Assembly: GCF_022024035.1 (NCBI RefSeq)
Contig: NZ_CP091787.1
Location: 2,294,001-2,358,000 of the forward strand
DNA length: 64,000 nucleotides
Source: Prevotella sp. E13-17
Lineage (GTDB): Bacteria > Bacteroidota > Bacteroidia > Bacteroidales > Bacteroidaceae
Reading direction: 5' to 3'
The notes under the pieces are model-generated. The model was not told where the DNA came from, ran no database searches, and saw nothing but the letters and a program-made list of their open reading frames with translations. A program made the translations under genes and the position numbers. Below are positions 15,978 through 25,027 of this stretch, one piece after another. The stretch's first letter is position 1; the number at the start of each line of letters is the position of its first letter.

Positions 15978-18845
15978 CTAATACCACTGAACGCTATTGC
16001 TATAGCTGCTGCGCTTATCATACTTCAGCGCATCGGTAAGCGTTGAGGCATTACAACGGAAGGAGAAGTTATAGCTGGTATAAGGTGCCAAAACCACAGA
16101 GCATGACATGTTGAAACAGTGAAGATCGCGACTGAGCGAAGCTGTGGTCATGGATATCTTCTTGTTCTCGAAATCGTAACCCGACGAGAAACTGATGTTC
16201 CATCCCTCCGACAGGCGAACATTGCCGCTGACGTTGAGGTTCTGCGTGAACTTGTAAGGATAGCGCATGGTGTTGTAGTTGAACTTGCTGACATCGGTAT
16301 TCTCACGCATGGTGACACCATAACCAAAACTGAGCGACCAAGGCAGCGAGAACTTCATATAGCCATCCTCGTCGGTCTCAGCCATATTGTCAGACCCTTT
16401 TGCGCCACGCTTGCCTTTCTCAAGGTCGCGATCGAGGTTAGTTTCAACTTCGTTCTCTTCGTCAGGTTCTTCTTCATCGTCTTCACGATTCTTCGACTTC
16501 TTATCTACACGCTCGCCACGCAACCACTTGAAGAGGTTGGCCACCTTATTATTATCAATGGTGTAAGACAGATTCTGAGACATGCCTTGGAAACGCCCCA
16601 GCTTACCTTTCTGCCAATAGGTGGTGTGTTCGCTGACACGAGGTGCACCACTTGTTGAATCAACTTCATAGACATAGCTGGCAAAAACTGCATTCATGTT
16701 GAGGGTGTAGCTCTTCGTAAGCTTCAATCGCAGACGAACAGAGAGGTCGCTCAACGGACGAACATCGGCTGCCATATTGTAAGACATGGCTGCCCCCAAC
16801 TCGTCAATGAGACTTATCTTCTTGAAACCAGTGGTGTCGGCATCTGACTTGATCTTCATCTCTACATTGTTGGACATATCAAAGGAGAGACTACCGGTCT
16901 TACCTTTGCCCGGAACGCCATAGAGCGAACCCTGATAGGGAGAATACTCAACCATAGACACATTGCCATTGGCATCGGTCTTCATGTAGGTGTCGTAATA
17001 GCCATAGCGCGAAGCACTGAAGTCGGGCGCATAACTGAAGCTGACAGAAGGGGTCAGGACGTGGCGCACGGCCTGAATCTTATCGCCAAAGAGCTTGCGC
17101 GAGGGTACATAGAAACCATAGAGTTTCGTCGAGGCAGAAAGCGACAGGTTCCAGTTATAGACATTATAGAATCCATAAGTGGTGTCGCGAAGCTCCGTTT
17201 GGGCATCACTATCCCACGAACGCTTCACCTTGTTGGTATAGGTTCGGTCGGTGAAGTTGAACGAGGGGTTGATATTGATATAGTTGAACAGCGTGAAATT
17301 GGCAGAAACAGGGATGTTGTGCTGCATGCCATTGCGCCAGTCTTTCACCAAGCTGGAGTGCAGCAATTTGTCTTCCTTCGTAGAGATAGAGTTAGAGAGA
17401 CGACCCGTATAGCTCAATGCAATCTTCTCGTACCAACGCTCCTTACCCACCAGATGCTTGCGCTTGAAGGGATAGAAACGCGACACGGAGATGTTCAGAT
17501 CGGGCAGTGTCATAGCGATAGAAGAGTCGCGCATGTTCTGACTGAGGTTCATGGTGGTGCTCAGGCTGAGACCCAAACTGGAGAAGCCTGTGCTATAGGA
17601 AACGGAAGATGTGCGGGTGGACTGTGTCAGAGCCTGGGGATTATACATCGACGTCAGGTTGTTGCGCTCGTAACTACTGGTGGCAAAGTTGACACTGGCA
17701 GAGAGATTAGAATAAGGATTTGCCTTGGCATCCTGACGATGCGACCACTGAATCTTGAAGCTGGTCTGCTTGGCGTAGTCGGGCATGTTCTTCTCACCAG
17801 TAATCGTATTCTGGTAACTGGCAAAGAACGAGCCACTATACCTATAGCGACGACGGTAATTGCTGGCAGCGCTGATGCCCCATGAACCCTTGGTGTAGAT
17901 CTCGCCAAGGAGTTTCAGGTCCATCTTATCGCTGAGGGCGAAGTAGTAGCCGCCATCACGCAGATAGAAACCACGCGAGGTCTCGTCGCCATAGGTAGGC
18001 ATGATGAATCCGCTGGAATAGCTTTTCGTAAAAGGGAAGAAACCATAGGGAATGGCTAACGGCAGAGGAACATCGGCCACCACCAGATAGGCGGGACCAA
18101 AGACTACATCCTTGCCGGGACGAACCTTGGCACGCGACAGCGCCAAATAGAAATCTGGATGAGGTTCATCGCAAGTGGTATAGCGACCATGACGCAGATA
18201 GAGTTCTCCATTGGCACCACGCTTCGACAACTCGCTGGTCAGGAAACCGTCTTCTTGCTGGGTGTAAACCTGCTGGATAAGTCCTTTCTTGGTCTTGAAG
18301 TTAAACGCCATCGTGTCGCTCTCGTAGGTGTCGCTGCCCATCTTGAACACGGGTGTTCCCAGCATCTCGCCAAGACTGTCGCGGGCACCTGTGGCATGAA
18401 CCAACGAGGAGTCGAGACAGAGATAGATTTTCTCACTGGTGAGGTCCATGTTTTGATAGGCAACATGGGACGAACCATAGAGATGAGCCATACCTGCACC
18501 TGCCTCATAGACCAACGAGTCTTCGGCAGAGAATTTCACTGGAGAATCGATACCGTTCTTCTTCTTGCGATTGATGCTGTCTAGAGCCAACGAGTCATCA
18601 ATGGCCTTGTTGTGCTTATAGATTGCCAATTGAAGGGAGTCCATGTGAGAGGTATCACGCTTCAACGCTGCGGCTGCAGGCTTGGCATCGGGCGAAATAA
18701 AAGTGTCGTGAGGAAGTGTATCGACCAACAACGAGTCGTCCATCACCCTGGTTCGAATCATATTCTGAAGGGGTGATGAAGGTATTTCCGCCAACACAAA
18801 AATGAAAGCGGAAAGCAAAACAAATATCGCATATTTGCGTTTCAC
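15978..18845 (-). CDS. lptD: LPS-assembly protein LptD homologue
   Basis: This encodes 955 residues. A signal sequence (MKRKYAIFVLLSAFIFVLAE) leads into an OstA/LptA-like beta-jellyroll region (about 90-330, with repeated strands such as YLCLDSSLVHATG and ELYLRHGRYTTCDE). A long outer-membrane barrel follows, with aromatic-ending strands up to the terminal SNSVQWY. A charged low-complexity insert (DDEEEPDEENEVETNLDRD) lies at about 790-810. The protein delivers lipopolysaccharide to the outer leaflet. It is monocistronic and convergent with the antiporter gene. Confidence 0.85.
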   Translation of the reverse strand: MKRKYAIFVLLSAFIFVLAEIPSSPLQNMIRTRVMDDSLLVDTLPHDTFISPDAKPAAAALKRDTSHMDSLQLAIYKHNKAIDDSLALDSINRKKKNGIDSPVKFSAEDSLVYEAGAGMAHLYGSSHVAYQNMDLTSEKIYLCLDSSLVHATGARDSLGEMLGTPVFKMGSDTYESDTMAFNFKTKKGLIQQVYTQQEDGFLTSELSKRGANGELYLRHGRYTTCDEPHPDFYLALSRAKVRPGKDVVFGPAYLVVADVPLPLAIPYGFFPFTKSYSSGFIMPTYGDETSRGFYLRDGGYYFALSDKMDLKLLGEIYTKGSWGISAASNYRRRYRYSGSFFASYQNTITGEKNMPDYAKQTSFKIQWSHRQDAKANPYSNLSASVNFATSSYERNNLTSMYNPQALTQSTRTSSVSYSTGFSSLGLSLSTTMNLSQNMRDSSIAMTLPDLNISVSRFYPFKRKHLVGKERWYEKIALSYTGRLSNSISTKEDKLLHSSLVKDWRNGMQHNIPVSANFTLFNYININPSFNFTDRTYTNKVKRSWDSDAQTELRDTTYGFYNVYNWNLSLSASTKLYGFYVPSRKLFGDKIQAVRHVLTPSVSFSYAPDFSASRYGYYDTYMKTDANGNVSMVEYSPYQGSLYGVPGKGKTGSLSFDMSNNVEMKIKSDADTTGFKKISLIDELGAAMSYNMAADVRPLSDLSVRLRLKLTKSYTLNMNAVFASYVYEVDSTSGAPRVSEHTTYWQKGKLGRFQGMSQNLSYTIDNNKVANLFKWLRGERVDKKSKNREDDEEEPDEENEVETNLDRDLEKGKRGAKGSDNMAETDEDGYMKFSLPWSLSFGYGVTMRENTDVSKFNYNTMRYPYKFTQNLNVSGNVRLSEGWNISFSSGYDFENKKISMTTASLSRDLHCFNMSCSVVLAPYTSYNFSFRCNASTLTDALKYDKRSSYSNSVQWY

Positions 18846-18925
18846 GGGTGCAAAGATACGAAAAAGTTGAGAGTTAAAGGGTAAGAGTTAGGAGATTTTT
18901 GCCGCACGACCAATTATTTTACGCT

Positions 18926-19420
18926 TTATTCAAACATTTTTGCCCAGGCAAGAAACTTTTCGACACCTTCATGACCAAAGCGCTCCAGGCTCTGAGCGGC
19001 CTGATCGACGGTGAGCACACGTTCGGGATGTGATTTTGAATAAAACTTATCGGCATAGCACACCAGCTGTTCTTCTAAGGTCTCAGGCTCAAAACCTGGC
19101 AGTCCGGTGCCGGTATGCCGCTCGCAGACACGGGCATGGCGTTCGAAGCCCATCTGGCGCAACAAGCGACCGCCAATCTGTCCATGCTCGATATAGGGAG
19201 ATTCACCCATACAGAAGATGGAGGGGGCATGGCACCAACGGATGCCGATATCGTGGAGCATGGCTGCCTCTTCGACAAATTGCTGATCGAGCGGCAACTC
19301 TGGATGCTGGCGACAGATAGCCAGGCTGCGGTCGGCAACCTGACGGGAATGAAAAAGCAGAAGACGACGCAACTGGTCATCTTCTGCATAATACTGATCT
19401 ATAATGGATTGATAGTTCAC
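18926..19420 (-). CDS. HD-domain phosphohydrolase-like protein
   Basis: This encodes 164 residues. HD-fold metal ligands are visible: LLFHSRQVADRS, AAMLHDIGIRW (the HD doublet), YIEHGQIGG and CERHTGTG. The subgroup resembles uncharacterised HDIG proteins of Bacteroidetes. The substrate is unknown; nucleotide or phosphoester hydrolysis is the family norm. It starts 2 nt after the oadA stop, so it is co-transcribed with the carboxyltransferase gene, an unexplained pairing. Confidence 0.8.
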   Translation of the reverse strand: MNYQSIIDQYYAEDDQLRRLLLFHSRQVADRSLAICRQHPELPLDQQFVEEAAMLHDIGIRWCHAPSIFCMGESPYIEHGQIGGRLLRQMGFERHARVCERHTGTGLPGFEPETLEEQLVCYADKFYSKSHPERVLTVDQAAQSLERFGHEGVEKFLAWAKMFE

Positions 19421-19422
19421 GA

Positions 19423-21201
19423 TTACTTTGCATCACGCTCTATCCAAGCCAGCACATCGCCCTTGCGGACCTTGGCACCCTGCTTGACACCAACCTCTAC
19501 GAGCTTACCGCCAAGGGCTGCGGGAATGGGGACAATCTCGCCCCACTTCTCAACAAGGTAACAGAAGGTCTGACCTTCCTCGTACTTCTGACCGATGAAT
19601 GGTTCCAGACAAGGTGCACACTCGCCCTCGCCATTGAACTCGTAGAAGATCTGACCAGCTGAAGGACTTACCAATGCGTCGGCCTTGGCATGCTTGAAGG
19701 CAGCCAGTTCTTCGACACTCAGCTTAGAACCGAGTTTTGCATCCTTGGCTTTCTGGAGGTCTGCCAGGAACTGTTTCTTGGCCTGACCGCTCTTGAAGGC
19801 ACGGTACTGCTCGGGGTGCATAGCCAACTCGAAAAGTTCTTCGTTGTCCTTACCGTAGTCCCAACCGTTCTCGTCCATTTCCTTCTTGAAGCCATCGAGA
19901 GCGTTCTCGAGCAAGGTGTGTGGATCGACATCGGTAAACTCACGCTTCTGCTGCTTGGCAAGCTCAACAAGCTCAGGATCAATCGTGCCAGGAATCTTAC
20001 CACTCTTACCGAGAATCATGCCCCACATAGCGTCGTCCATCATCACGAAGCGACCCTTGCCCTGCTCGATGGTGAGAAGATTCATCAAGGCAATGTTCTT
20101 GGTGTATTGAGAGAAAGGTGTCACCAATGGGGGATAACCGACACGAGGCCATACATACTCTACCTCGTTGAAGAGCTTCACAAGCATGTCGTCCATGGTC
20201 AGTTCGGGCTCGCCCTTCTGGGCACGCAACTTGTTGATCATGGTCTGGATGCCTCCAAGGTCGGCCATCATCGAACCCATCATGCCGCCAGGCAGTCCGC
20301 AACCCAAGAGGAGAGAAGACATGTGCTTGTTGGCAGGATTGATGAAGTAGCCCAGCCACTCGTCGATGAACTCCTGAGTAAGCGTACGGGCCTGCATATA
20401 GGCATTCATGTTGATTTCGGGAACATCGAAGCCCTCGTTCTTCAGCATAGACTGAACAGAGATGATATCGGGATGAACCTTACCCCATGACAGAGGCTCG
20501 ATAGCTGTATCGATGATGTCTGCACCATTGTTACATACCTCAAGGATAGATGCCATAGACAGACCAGGACCAGAATGGCCATGATACTGAATGATGATAT
20601 CAGGATGCTTGGTCTTGATAGCCTTGGTCAAAGCGCCCAGCATGGCGGGCTGGCCAATACCGGCCATATCCTTCAGACAGATTTCCTCGGCACCGGCAGC
20701 AATCACTTCGTCGGCAATATTTGAATAGTACTCAACGGTGTGGACTGGTGAATTGGTGATACAAAGGGTGGCCTGAGGAATCATGCCTGCAGCCTTGGCC
20801 CATTTGATAGAAGGAATGATATTACGTGTGTCGTTCAGACCACAGAAAATACGGGGGATGTCAACACCCTGAGCCTTCTTAACCTTATACATCAACTCGC
20901 GAACATCGTCGGGCACAGGATACATGCGCAACGCATTCAAACCACGATCCAACATGTGGGTCTGAATGCCTGCCTCGTTGAAAGGCTTACAGAAGGCACG
21001 TACGGCATCATTAGGATTCTCACCTGCCATGAGGTTCACCTGTTCGAAAGCACCACCATTGGTCTCAACACGAGCAAAACACCCCATCTCGATAATGACG
21101 GGAGCGATGCGCTCCAACTGATCCTTGCGTGGCTGGAACTTACCAGATGACTGCCACATGTCACGGTAAACAAGACTGAACTTGATTTTCTTTTTTCCCA
21201 T
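19423..21201 (-). CDS. oadA: Oxaloacetate decarboxylase/pyruvate carboxylase subunit B-like carboxyltransferase
   Basis: This encodes 592 residues. The N-terminal TIM-barrel carboxyltransferase (about 1-300) has the family motifs: LVYRDMWQSSGKF, VETNGGAFEQ, CLKDMAGIGQP (metal-binding Lys-Asp region) and YHGHSGPG (metal His pair). A conserved carboxylase domain follows (about 300-460). The last 80 residues form a biotinyl/lipoyl-like beta-hammerhead (SAGQIFYEFNGEGE to KGDVLAWIERD), but the biotin-carrying AMKM is missing; the equivalent turn reads CYLVEKWGEIV. The enzyme would move CO2 between biotin and pyruvate/oxaloacetate, and may need a separate biotin carrier. Promoter and operator-like elements lie at 21256-21281. 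Confidence 0.85.
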   Translation of the reverse strand: MGKKKIKFSLVYRDMWQSSGKFQPRKDQLERIAPVIIEMGCFARVETNGGAFEQVNLMAGENPNDAVRAFCKPFNEAGIQTHMLDRGLNALRMYPVPDDVRELMYKVKKAQGVDIPRIFCGLNDTRNIIPSIKWAKAAGMIPQATLCITNSPVHTVEYYSNIADEVIAAGAEEICLKDMAGIGQPAMLGALTKAIKTKHPDIIIQYHGHSGPGLSMASILEVCNNGADIIDTAIEPLSWGKVHPDIISVQSMLKNEGFDVPEINMNAYMQARTLTQEFIDEWLGYFINPANKHMSSLLLGCGLPGGMMGSMMADLGGIQTMINKLRAQKGEPELTMDDMLVKLFNEVEYVWPRVGYPPLVTPFSQYTKNIALMNLLTIEQGKGRFVMMDDAMWGMILGKSGKIPGTIDPELVELAKQQKREFTDVDPHTLLENALDGFKKEMDENGWDYGKDNEELFELAMHPEQYRAFKSGQAKKQFLADLQKAKDAKLGSKLSVEELAAFKHAKADALVSPSAGQIFYEFNGEGECAPCLEPFIGQKYEEGQTFCYLVEKWGEIVPIPAALGGKLVEVGVKQGAKVRKGDVLAWIERDAK

Positions 21202-21255
21202 AGATTTATCAAATAGATTTTATCAAAAATTTCTCTACTAAAAACAAAATTGCTG

Positions 21256-21390
21256 CAAAGGTACTAAAGAGTTGGGAGTTAAGGACCACGCAGATGAAGT
21301 AATTTGAACCATTTAACGTTTTTTTAATGAAAACATCGCAAAAAATATCATCAGACCTAGTCTGTAACTCCCAACTTTTCATTAACTTTG
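21256..21390. promoter_or_regulatory. Divergent promoters with symmetric 11-bp elements
   Basis: The oadA promoter has -7 TACCTTTG on the minus strand (21256-21263). The divergent lipoprotein gene has TAACTTTG on the plus strand (21383-21390). Each is preceded, exactly 7 nt away, by TAACTCCCAAC (minus 21271-21281, plus 21365-21375), so the region is mirror-symmetric. Neither has a good TTTG -33 box, which fits activator-dependent promoters. Similar GTTGAGAGTT-like words occur elsewhere between genes (18866), so chance repeats remain possible. Confidence 0.5.
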
Positions 21391-21415
21391 CCAGCAAAAC
21401 AAGAATCAATAAATA

Positions 21416-22177
21416 ATGAAACAGAAAGCCCTATTATTCGCATTACTGCTGACCATCGGATGTTTCGTGGCCTGCAACACTAGTAAAGAGGTAAAGGACA
21501 ACGAGGAAGAAAACGTGGTGTTCAACAGAATAGAAGGCGACTCAACCATCTATGGCATGGCATGCGATGGGTGTAACGACACCATCATCGTATATCTTAA
21601 AACACCCTATTCAGGAACGGATCCTGACACACTGAATATTCTGCAGGCCTCGAGACTGCATAAGATATTTGGAAAACCACGTATTGGTGATAAACTTGCC
21701 ATCGTTCGCAATGCCGTTGATACGACTAAAGCAGACATGGTGATCGTTACAGAGGACCTTCAAGGCGACTGGTGCTACAAAGTACTCCCTACCCTGCGCA
21801 TGCGTGCAGACATGGAAGGGCACACCATTAAGCAGAAGATAAACAAGCTGCCTGACTCTATTGCAGACTTGCTGAAAGTGGAACGTGAGTATGGCATCAG
21901 CATCAAAGCCGAGAATGTGGCATTCCCCATCGGCATGAACAGACAGAGGGCCACTAGCGACGAGGAGTCGCCTGTGGAGTATCCCAAGCTGAAGTTCTAC
22001 AACGAGTGGTTTATCTATAATGGCAAGATCGTGTTGCGCAGCGTCAGACCAGACTCTTTGGGACAGCAGCAGGTTTTGCTGAGCGACACGGCCGATTTGG
22101 AGATGCTGACACCCGACACCTTGGTATTCCGCTTCGCCGAGGGTTCGAGAGGTTATTACAGGAAGACTGAGAAATAA
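21416..22177 (+). CDS. Putative lipoprotein, lipocalin-like
   Basis: This encodes 253 residues. The signal peptide MKQKALLFALLLTIGCFVAC ends in lipobox FVAC (about 17-20). The mature part starts with charged residues and is strand-rich, with two similar halves: one around YGMACDGCNDTIIVYL and a lipocalin-like C-terminal part ending in RFAEGSRGYYRK. A CDGC pair may bind metal or form a disulfide. It is monocistronic, divergent from oadA and ended by the stem-loop at 22196-22232. No known function. Confidence 0.75.
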   Translation: MKQKALLFALLLTIGCFVACNTSKEVKDNEEENVVFNRIEGDSTIYGMACDGCNDTIIVYLKTPYSGTDPDTLNILQASRLHKIFGKPRIGDKLAIVRNAVDTTKADMVIVTEDLQGDWCYKVLPTLRMRADMEGHTIKQKINKLPDSIADLLKVEREYGISIKAENVAFPIGMNRQRATSDEESPVEYPKLKFYNEWFIYNGKIVLRSVRPDSLGQQQVLLSDTADLEMLTPDTLVFRFAEGSRGYYRKTEK

Positions 22178-22195
22178 AAGCTAAACAAGAAGTAT

Positions 22196-22232
22196 AAAAA
22201 AGCGTGGCTTTCTGATGAAGTCACGCTTTTTT
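22196..22232. terminator. Bidirectional terminator
   Basis: AAAAAGCGTGGCTT and AAGTCACGCTTTTT form a 14-bp stem (one G-T pair) with A and T runs on both sides, between the convergent lipoprotein and queF genes. Confidence 0.85.
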
Positions 22233-22237
22233 ATGTA

Positions 22238-22702
22238 TTAAATGCACTGATGCTGCATGAGACGCTGCTCTGCCAACTTTTCATACTTCGTACCGGGTTT
22301 GCCGTAGTTAGCATACGGATAGATACTGATGCCACCACGAGGGGTAAACAGTCCAATAACCTCTATATATTTAGGTTCCATCAACTTCACTAAATCCTTC
22401 ATAATGACATTCACGCAGTCTTCATGAAAATCACCATGATTACGAAAAGAGAAGAGATAGAGTTTCAAGCTCTTTGACTCTACCATTCTTTCTGCAGGGA
22501 TATACATAATCTTGATTTCAGCGAAGTCAGGCTGACCGGTTATAGGACACAAAGATGTAAACTCCGGGCAGTTAAACTGAACCCAATAGTCGTTGACGGG
22601 ATGCTTGTTTACAAAGGTCTCAAGCACCTCGGGTGCATAGTCGCTGCGATATTCGGTCTTTTTGCCAAGAGCATGAAGACCTTCTGACTCTCTTGTTGCC
22701 AT
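22238..22702 (-). CDS. queF: NADPH-dependent 7-cyano-7-deazaguanine reductase (type I QueF)
   Basis: This encodes 154 residues, the length of the short YkvM-like type. The active-site Cys is in [14 protein letters not shown] and the NADPH-binding QueF motif is [32 protein letters not shown] closes the domain. The enzyme reduces preQ0 to preQ1 in queuosine biosynthesis. It lies 2 nt after the queuosine precursor transporter gene and would share its leader, where a preQ1-type pseudoknot can be folded. Confidence 0.95.
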   Translation of the reverse strand: MATRESEGLHALGKKTEYRSDYAPEVLETFVNKHPVNDYWVQFNCPEFTSLCPITGQPDFAEIKIMYIPAERMVESKSLKLYLFSFRNHGDFHEDCVNVIMKDLVKLMEPKYIEVIGLFTPRGGISIYPYANYGKPGTKYEKLAEQRLMQHQCI

Positions 22703-22704
22703 GC

Positions 22705-23394
22705 TTATTCTTTTATTTTAAAGATGTTGTAATTGATATCACGATCGAAGACATCCTCATGATCGTGAAGCTTTGTAAATCGAACCACACGGATAGTCAC
22801 AGGAAGAACAAGAATCTCGTAAACAGTCTTCAATGACACCTGGGTGATGACAAGTGAGGGCATCTCTTCCCATGGAATAACGCCTCCCAATGCTAACGGG
22901 AAAAAGATGATGGAATCGGTCAACTCACCAAACACCGTACTGAGGACAGCACGAGCTGAAAAGTTTTTCCCATTAGACGATAGTTTCATGCGGCTCATCA
23001 CATAAGCATTAACAAACGAGCCACAGAGGAATGCCAAGAAAGAAGCTGCAGCAATGCGAGGTGCTAAACCAAAAACCTGATGGAAGCCCTCCTGACCTTC
23101 CCAATATGGAGCTCCAGGAATCCAATCGGCAATAGCACCAAAGAGCACAAAGAGGAAGTTCATGGCGAAACCCATCCATATGAGCAGACGCGTACGACCA
23201 TATCCCCAAACTTCACACACGACATCATTGATAATATAACTGACAGGGAATACAATAAGTCCTGCCGTCATATTCATCGGACCAAACGATATCTGCTTGG
23301 TCTCCAAGACGTTTGCCGTTATCAGGCAAACGCAGAACAGTATGCCATAGAACATAAACAGCACACTGATTCGCTGATTCTTATTATTTTCCAT
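22705..23394 (-). CDS. yhhQ: Queuosine precursor transporter (YhhQ/COG1738 family)
   Basis: This encodes 229 residues from the ATG at 23394 ([10 protein letters not shown]). The in-frame ATG at 23421 would fall inside the leader hairpin. About six hydrophobic helices are seen, with the family patterns [21 protein letters not shown] and [18 protein letters not shown]. The protein imports queuine or preQ0/preQ1 and is the first gene of a two-gene operon with queF, giving a salvage-plus-reduction unit. Confidence 0.92.
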   Translation of the reverse strand: MENNKNQRISVLFMFYGILFCVCLITANVLETKQISFGPMNMTAGLIVFPVSYIINDVVCEVWGYGRTRLLIWMGFAMNFLFVLFGAIADWIPGAPYWEGQEGFHQVFGLAPRIAAASFLAFLCGSFVNAYVMSRMKLSSNGKNFSARAVLSTVFGELTDSIIFFPLALGGVIPWEEMPSLVITQVSLKTVYEILVLPVTIRVVRFTKLHDHEDVFDRDINYNIFKIKE

Positions 23395-23458
23395 AATCTT
23401 GTTTTGTTTGTCGCGAGCCAAAGCTCAGCGAAAGGGGGTTGAGCAAGTACCCCTATAT
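23395..23458 (-). ncRNA. Candidate preQ1 riboswitch with inserted hairpin
   Basis: On the minus strand, AGGGG (23454-23450) pairs with CCCCU (23437-23433) around a loop reading UACUUGCUCAAC, close to the class I preQ1 loop (CUAGCU then C-rich 3' strand). An A-rich tail (ACAAACAAAACAAG, 23411-23398) can pair its CAAG with the loop CUUG (23447-23444) to make the H-type pseudoknot. Between P1 and the tail sits a stable extra hairpin, CGC-U-GAGC-UUUG-GCUC-GCG (23430-23412). The pseudoknot ends 3 nt before the ATG of yhhQ, so ligand binding would block initiation. The genes downstream handle preQ1. Covariation is untested. Confidence 0.55.
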
Positions 23459-23461
23459 AAA

Positions 23462-24547
23462 TTAATATTCGAAGTCGTAAACAATCGTGTCGCCACCAGT
23501 GGTGCTCACCGTCATTCGACTGATGCTCTTATCGGCGTTCAGCTGTACCTCGACGGTCTGATGACGCTTGCCCGAAGTAAGCTCGCTGAGAACACTCGTA
23601 TGACGAGCATAGCGGAAGAGCGACATCAGCAAATAAGGGTCGCAATGGTCGATACCATCCACCAACTGGTTGACATCTACCGTCTGGCAGCGGTTGTCCA
23701 CATTGCTATATTTAGGCATCACCTTTTCAATAATCTCACCATTAGCATACTGATATACGCTGTCGGCCACATGCATGCTGTCGGCAGCAAGCGAACGTCC
23801 GTTGAGGTAGTATGTAGCAGCACTGGCCACCTTGCCACCCTTGTGGTGTTCATAGCTGAAGGCGATGATTTTTATTGGAGGATAATAATTGTTCAGAACC
23901 ATATTATAATAGCCGATAGTATCCGTAGATGACTTCAGCGAATAGGGCTGATAATCGGGCGAATAGGTACACATATACTTCTCATCGCCATCATAAACCA
24001 CCAGCGAACTGTCTCTGTCGTTATAGATCAGCGCCAGGCTACGAAGCGATGTGCCGTTCTTTGACATCGTGAGATTAACCGGACGAAAGATGTTGTCGTA
24101 GCTGAACTCAAAGAGGCTGCCATCACTACCCGTAATTTTCTTCACAGCAGGTGCGTTTCCCAAAGAGCCATCACCACGTGTGGCATGCTGAATATAGTAG
24201 AATATGTTGGCCACATCAGGATGCTCTACGTCGTAGAAACGAACCATACACTGGCGACTCTTACCTGTGGTATTCTGATCAAAGGATACGGGAATGCGAT
24301 ATATCACGTTGCCCTTTCCCTCCGTCAGTCCCAGACGAGTCCAACTGCCATCAGAAAGTGAGACGTTCCATTTACCATAACTAAACATCACCACTGAGTC
24401 AACAGTAGTGTTGGCATAGACGCCATTATCCAGATAACAAGGACGATAAAAGTAGATGCCCGCACTATACGGATCTTTGTCATCGAAACACGAAGTCATC
24501 GTCATCAAGATGACCATTGCTCCAAGAATTAGCTTTTCTATTTTCAT
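23462..24547 (-). CDS. Putative lipoprotein with BACON-like N-terminus
   Basis: This encodes 361 residues. The signal peptide has lipobox MTSC at about residues 17-20, followed by DDKDP. The region at about 40-130 is strand-rich and ends in HPDVANIFYYIQHA, reminiscent of BACON-type domains. The rest consists of strand pairs such as FEFSYDNIFRPVNLTMSKNG, YMCTYSPDYQP and YQYANGEI, the style of DUF4595-like beta-sheet proteins. It lies 31 nt after the S4-domain gene and could be read from the same transcript. The function is unknown; surface display is inferred. Confidence 0.65.
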   Translation of the reverse strand: MKIEKLILGAMVILMTMTSCFDDKDPYSAGIYFYRPCYLDNGVYANTTVDSVVMFSYGKWNVSLSDGSWTRLGLTEGKGNVIYRIPVSFDQNTTGKSRQCMVRFYDVEHPDVANIFYYIQHATRGDGSLGNAPAVKKITGSDGSLFEFSYDNIFRPVNLTMSKNGTSLRSLALIYNDRDSSLVVYDGDEKYMCTYSPDYQPYSLKSSTDTIGYYNMVLNNYYPPIKIIAFSYEHHKGGKVASAATYYLNGRSLAADSMHVADSVYQYANGEIIEKVMPKYSNVDNRCQTVDVNQLVDGIDHCDPYLLMSLFRYARHTSVLSELTSGKRHQTVEVQLNADKSISRMTVSTTGGDTIVYDFEY

Positions 24548-24578
24548 TGTTTTAATGATTAATTAATTGGTAAATTTA

Positions 24579-25016
24579 TCAGACTTCATCATCATCTTCA
24601 TCGTCCCAACTGTCGAAGTCGAAGGCGCCATAGCCCTCGAGCGATGGAGTTACAAAAGCATCCATAGCACGACGATCCTTCTTTGTTGGGCGTCCAGTAC
24701 CACGAGCTCTGTCAACGAAACCACTGATGCGGTTCATCTCCAGCAGTTCATATTGGTCTTGCGGTGTAATATTCTCGTATATACCAGGTATAAGTTTAGC
24801 TCCGACACGCTGTTCGATGGTCTTTAAGATTCTGAAAGAATAGGTAACAGGAGGCTTACGCACACTGATCACATCACCCTCTTTCACCATTCTGGAGGGC
24901 TTAACCAGTACATTATTAACCCCAACACGCCCATTCTTGCAGGCATCTGCAGCTATACTTCTCGTCTTAAAGATACGTGCAGCCCAAAGCCATTTATCAA
25001 TTCTTGCCTCCCCCAT
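24579..25016 (-). CDS. S4-domain RNA-binding protein, Hsp15-like
   Basis: This encodes 145 residues. The S4 RNA-binding domain is at the start: RIDKWLWAARIFKTRSIAADAC then GRVGVNNVLVKPSRMVKEGD (about 4-55). This matches heat-shock protein 15, which binds stalled 50S subunits carrying peptidyl-tRNA. The tail is acidic (DSWDDEDDDEV). It lies 11 nt after pth; both would act on peptidyl-tRNA problems, so the operon makes functional sense. Confidence 0.88.
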   Translation of the reverse strand: MGEARIDKWLWAARIFKTRSIAADACKNGRVGVNNVLVKPSRMVKEGDVISVRKPPVTYSFRILKTIEQRVGAKLIPGIYENITPQDQYELLEMNRISGFVDRARGTGRPTKKDRRAMDAFVTPSLEGYGAFDFDSWDDEDDDEV

Positions 25017-25027
25017 GTATTGACAAA

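Noticed and set aside
19690..20490. 266-codon open frame antisense to oadA
   Set aside because: Shadow frame; no domain, and codon composition follows the opposite strand.
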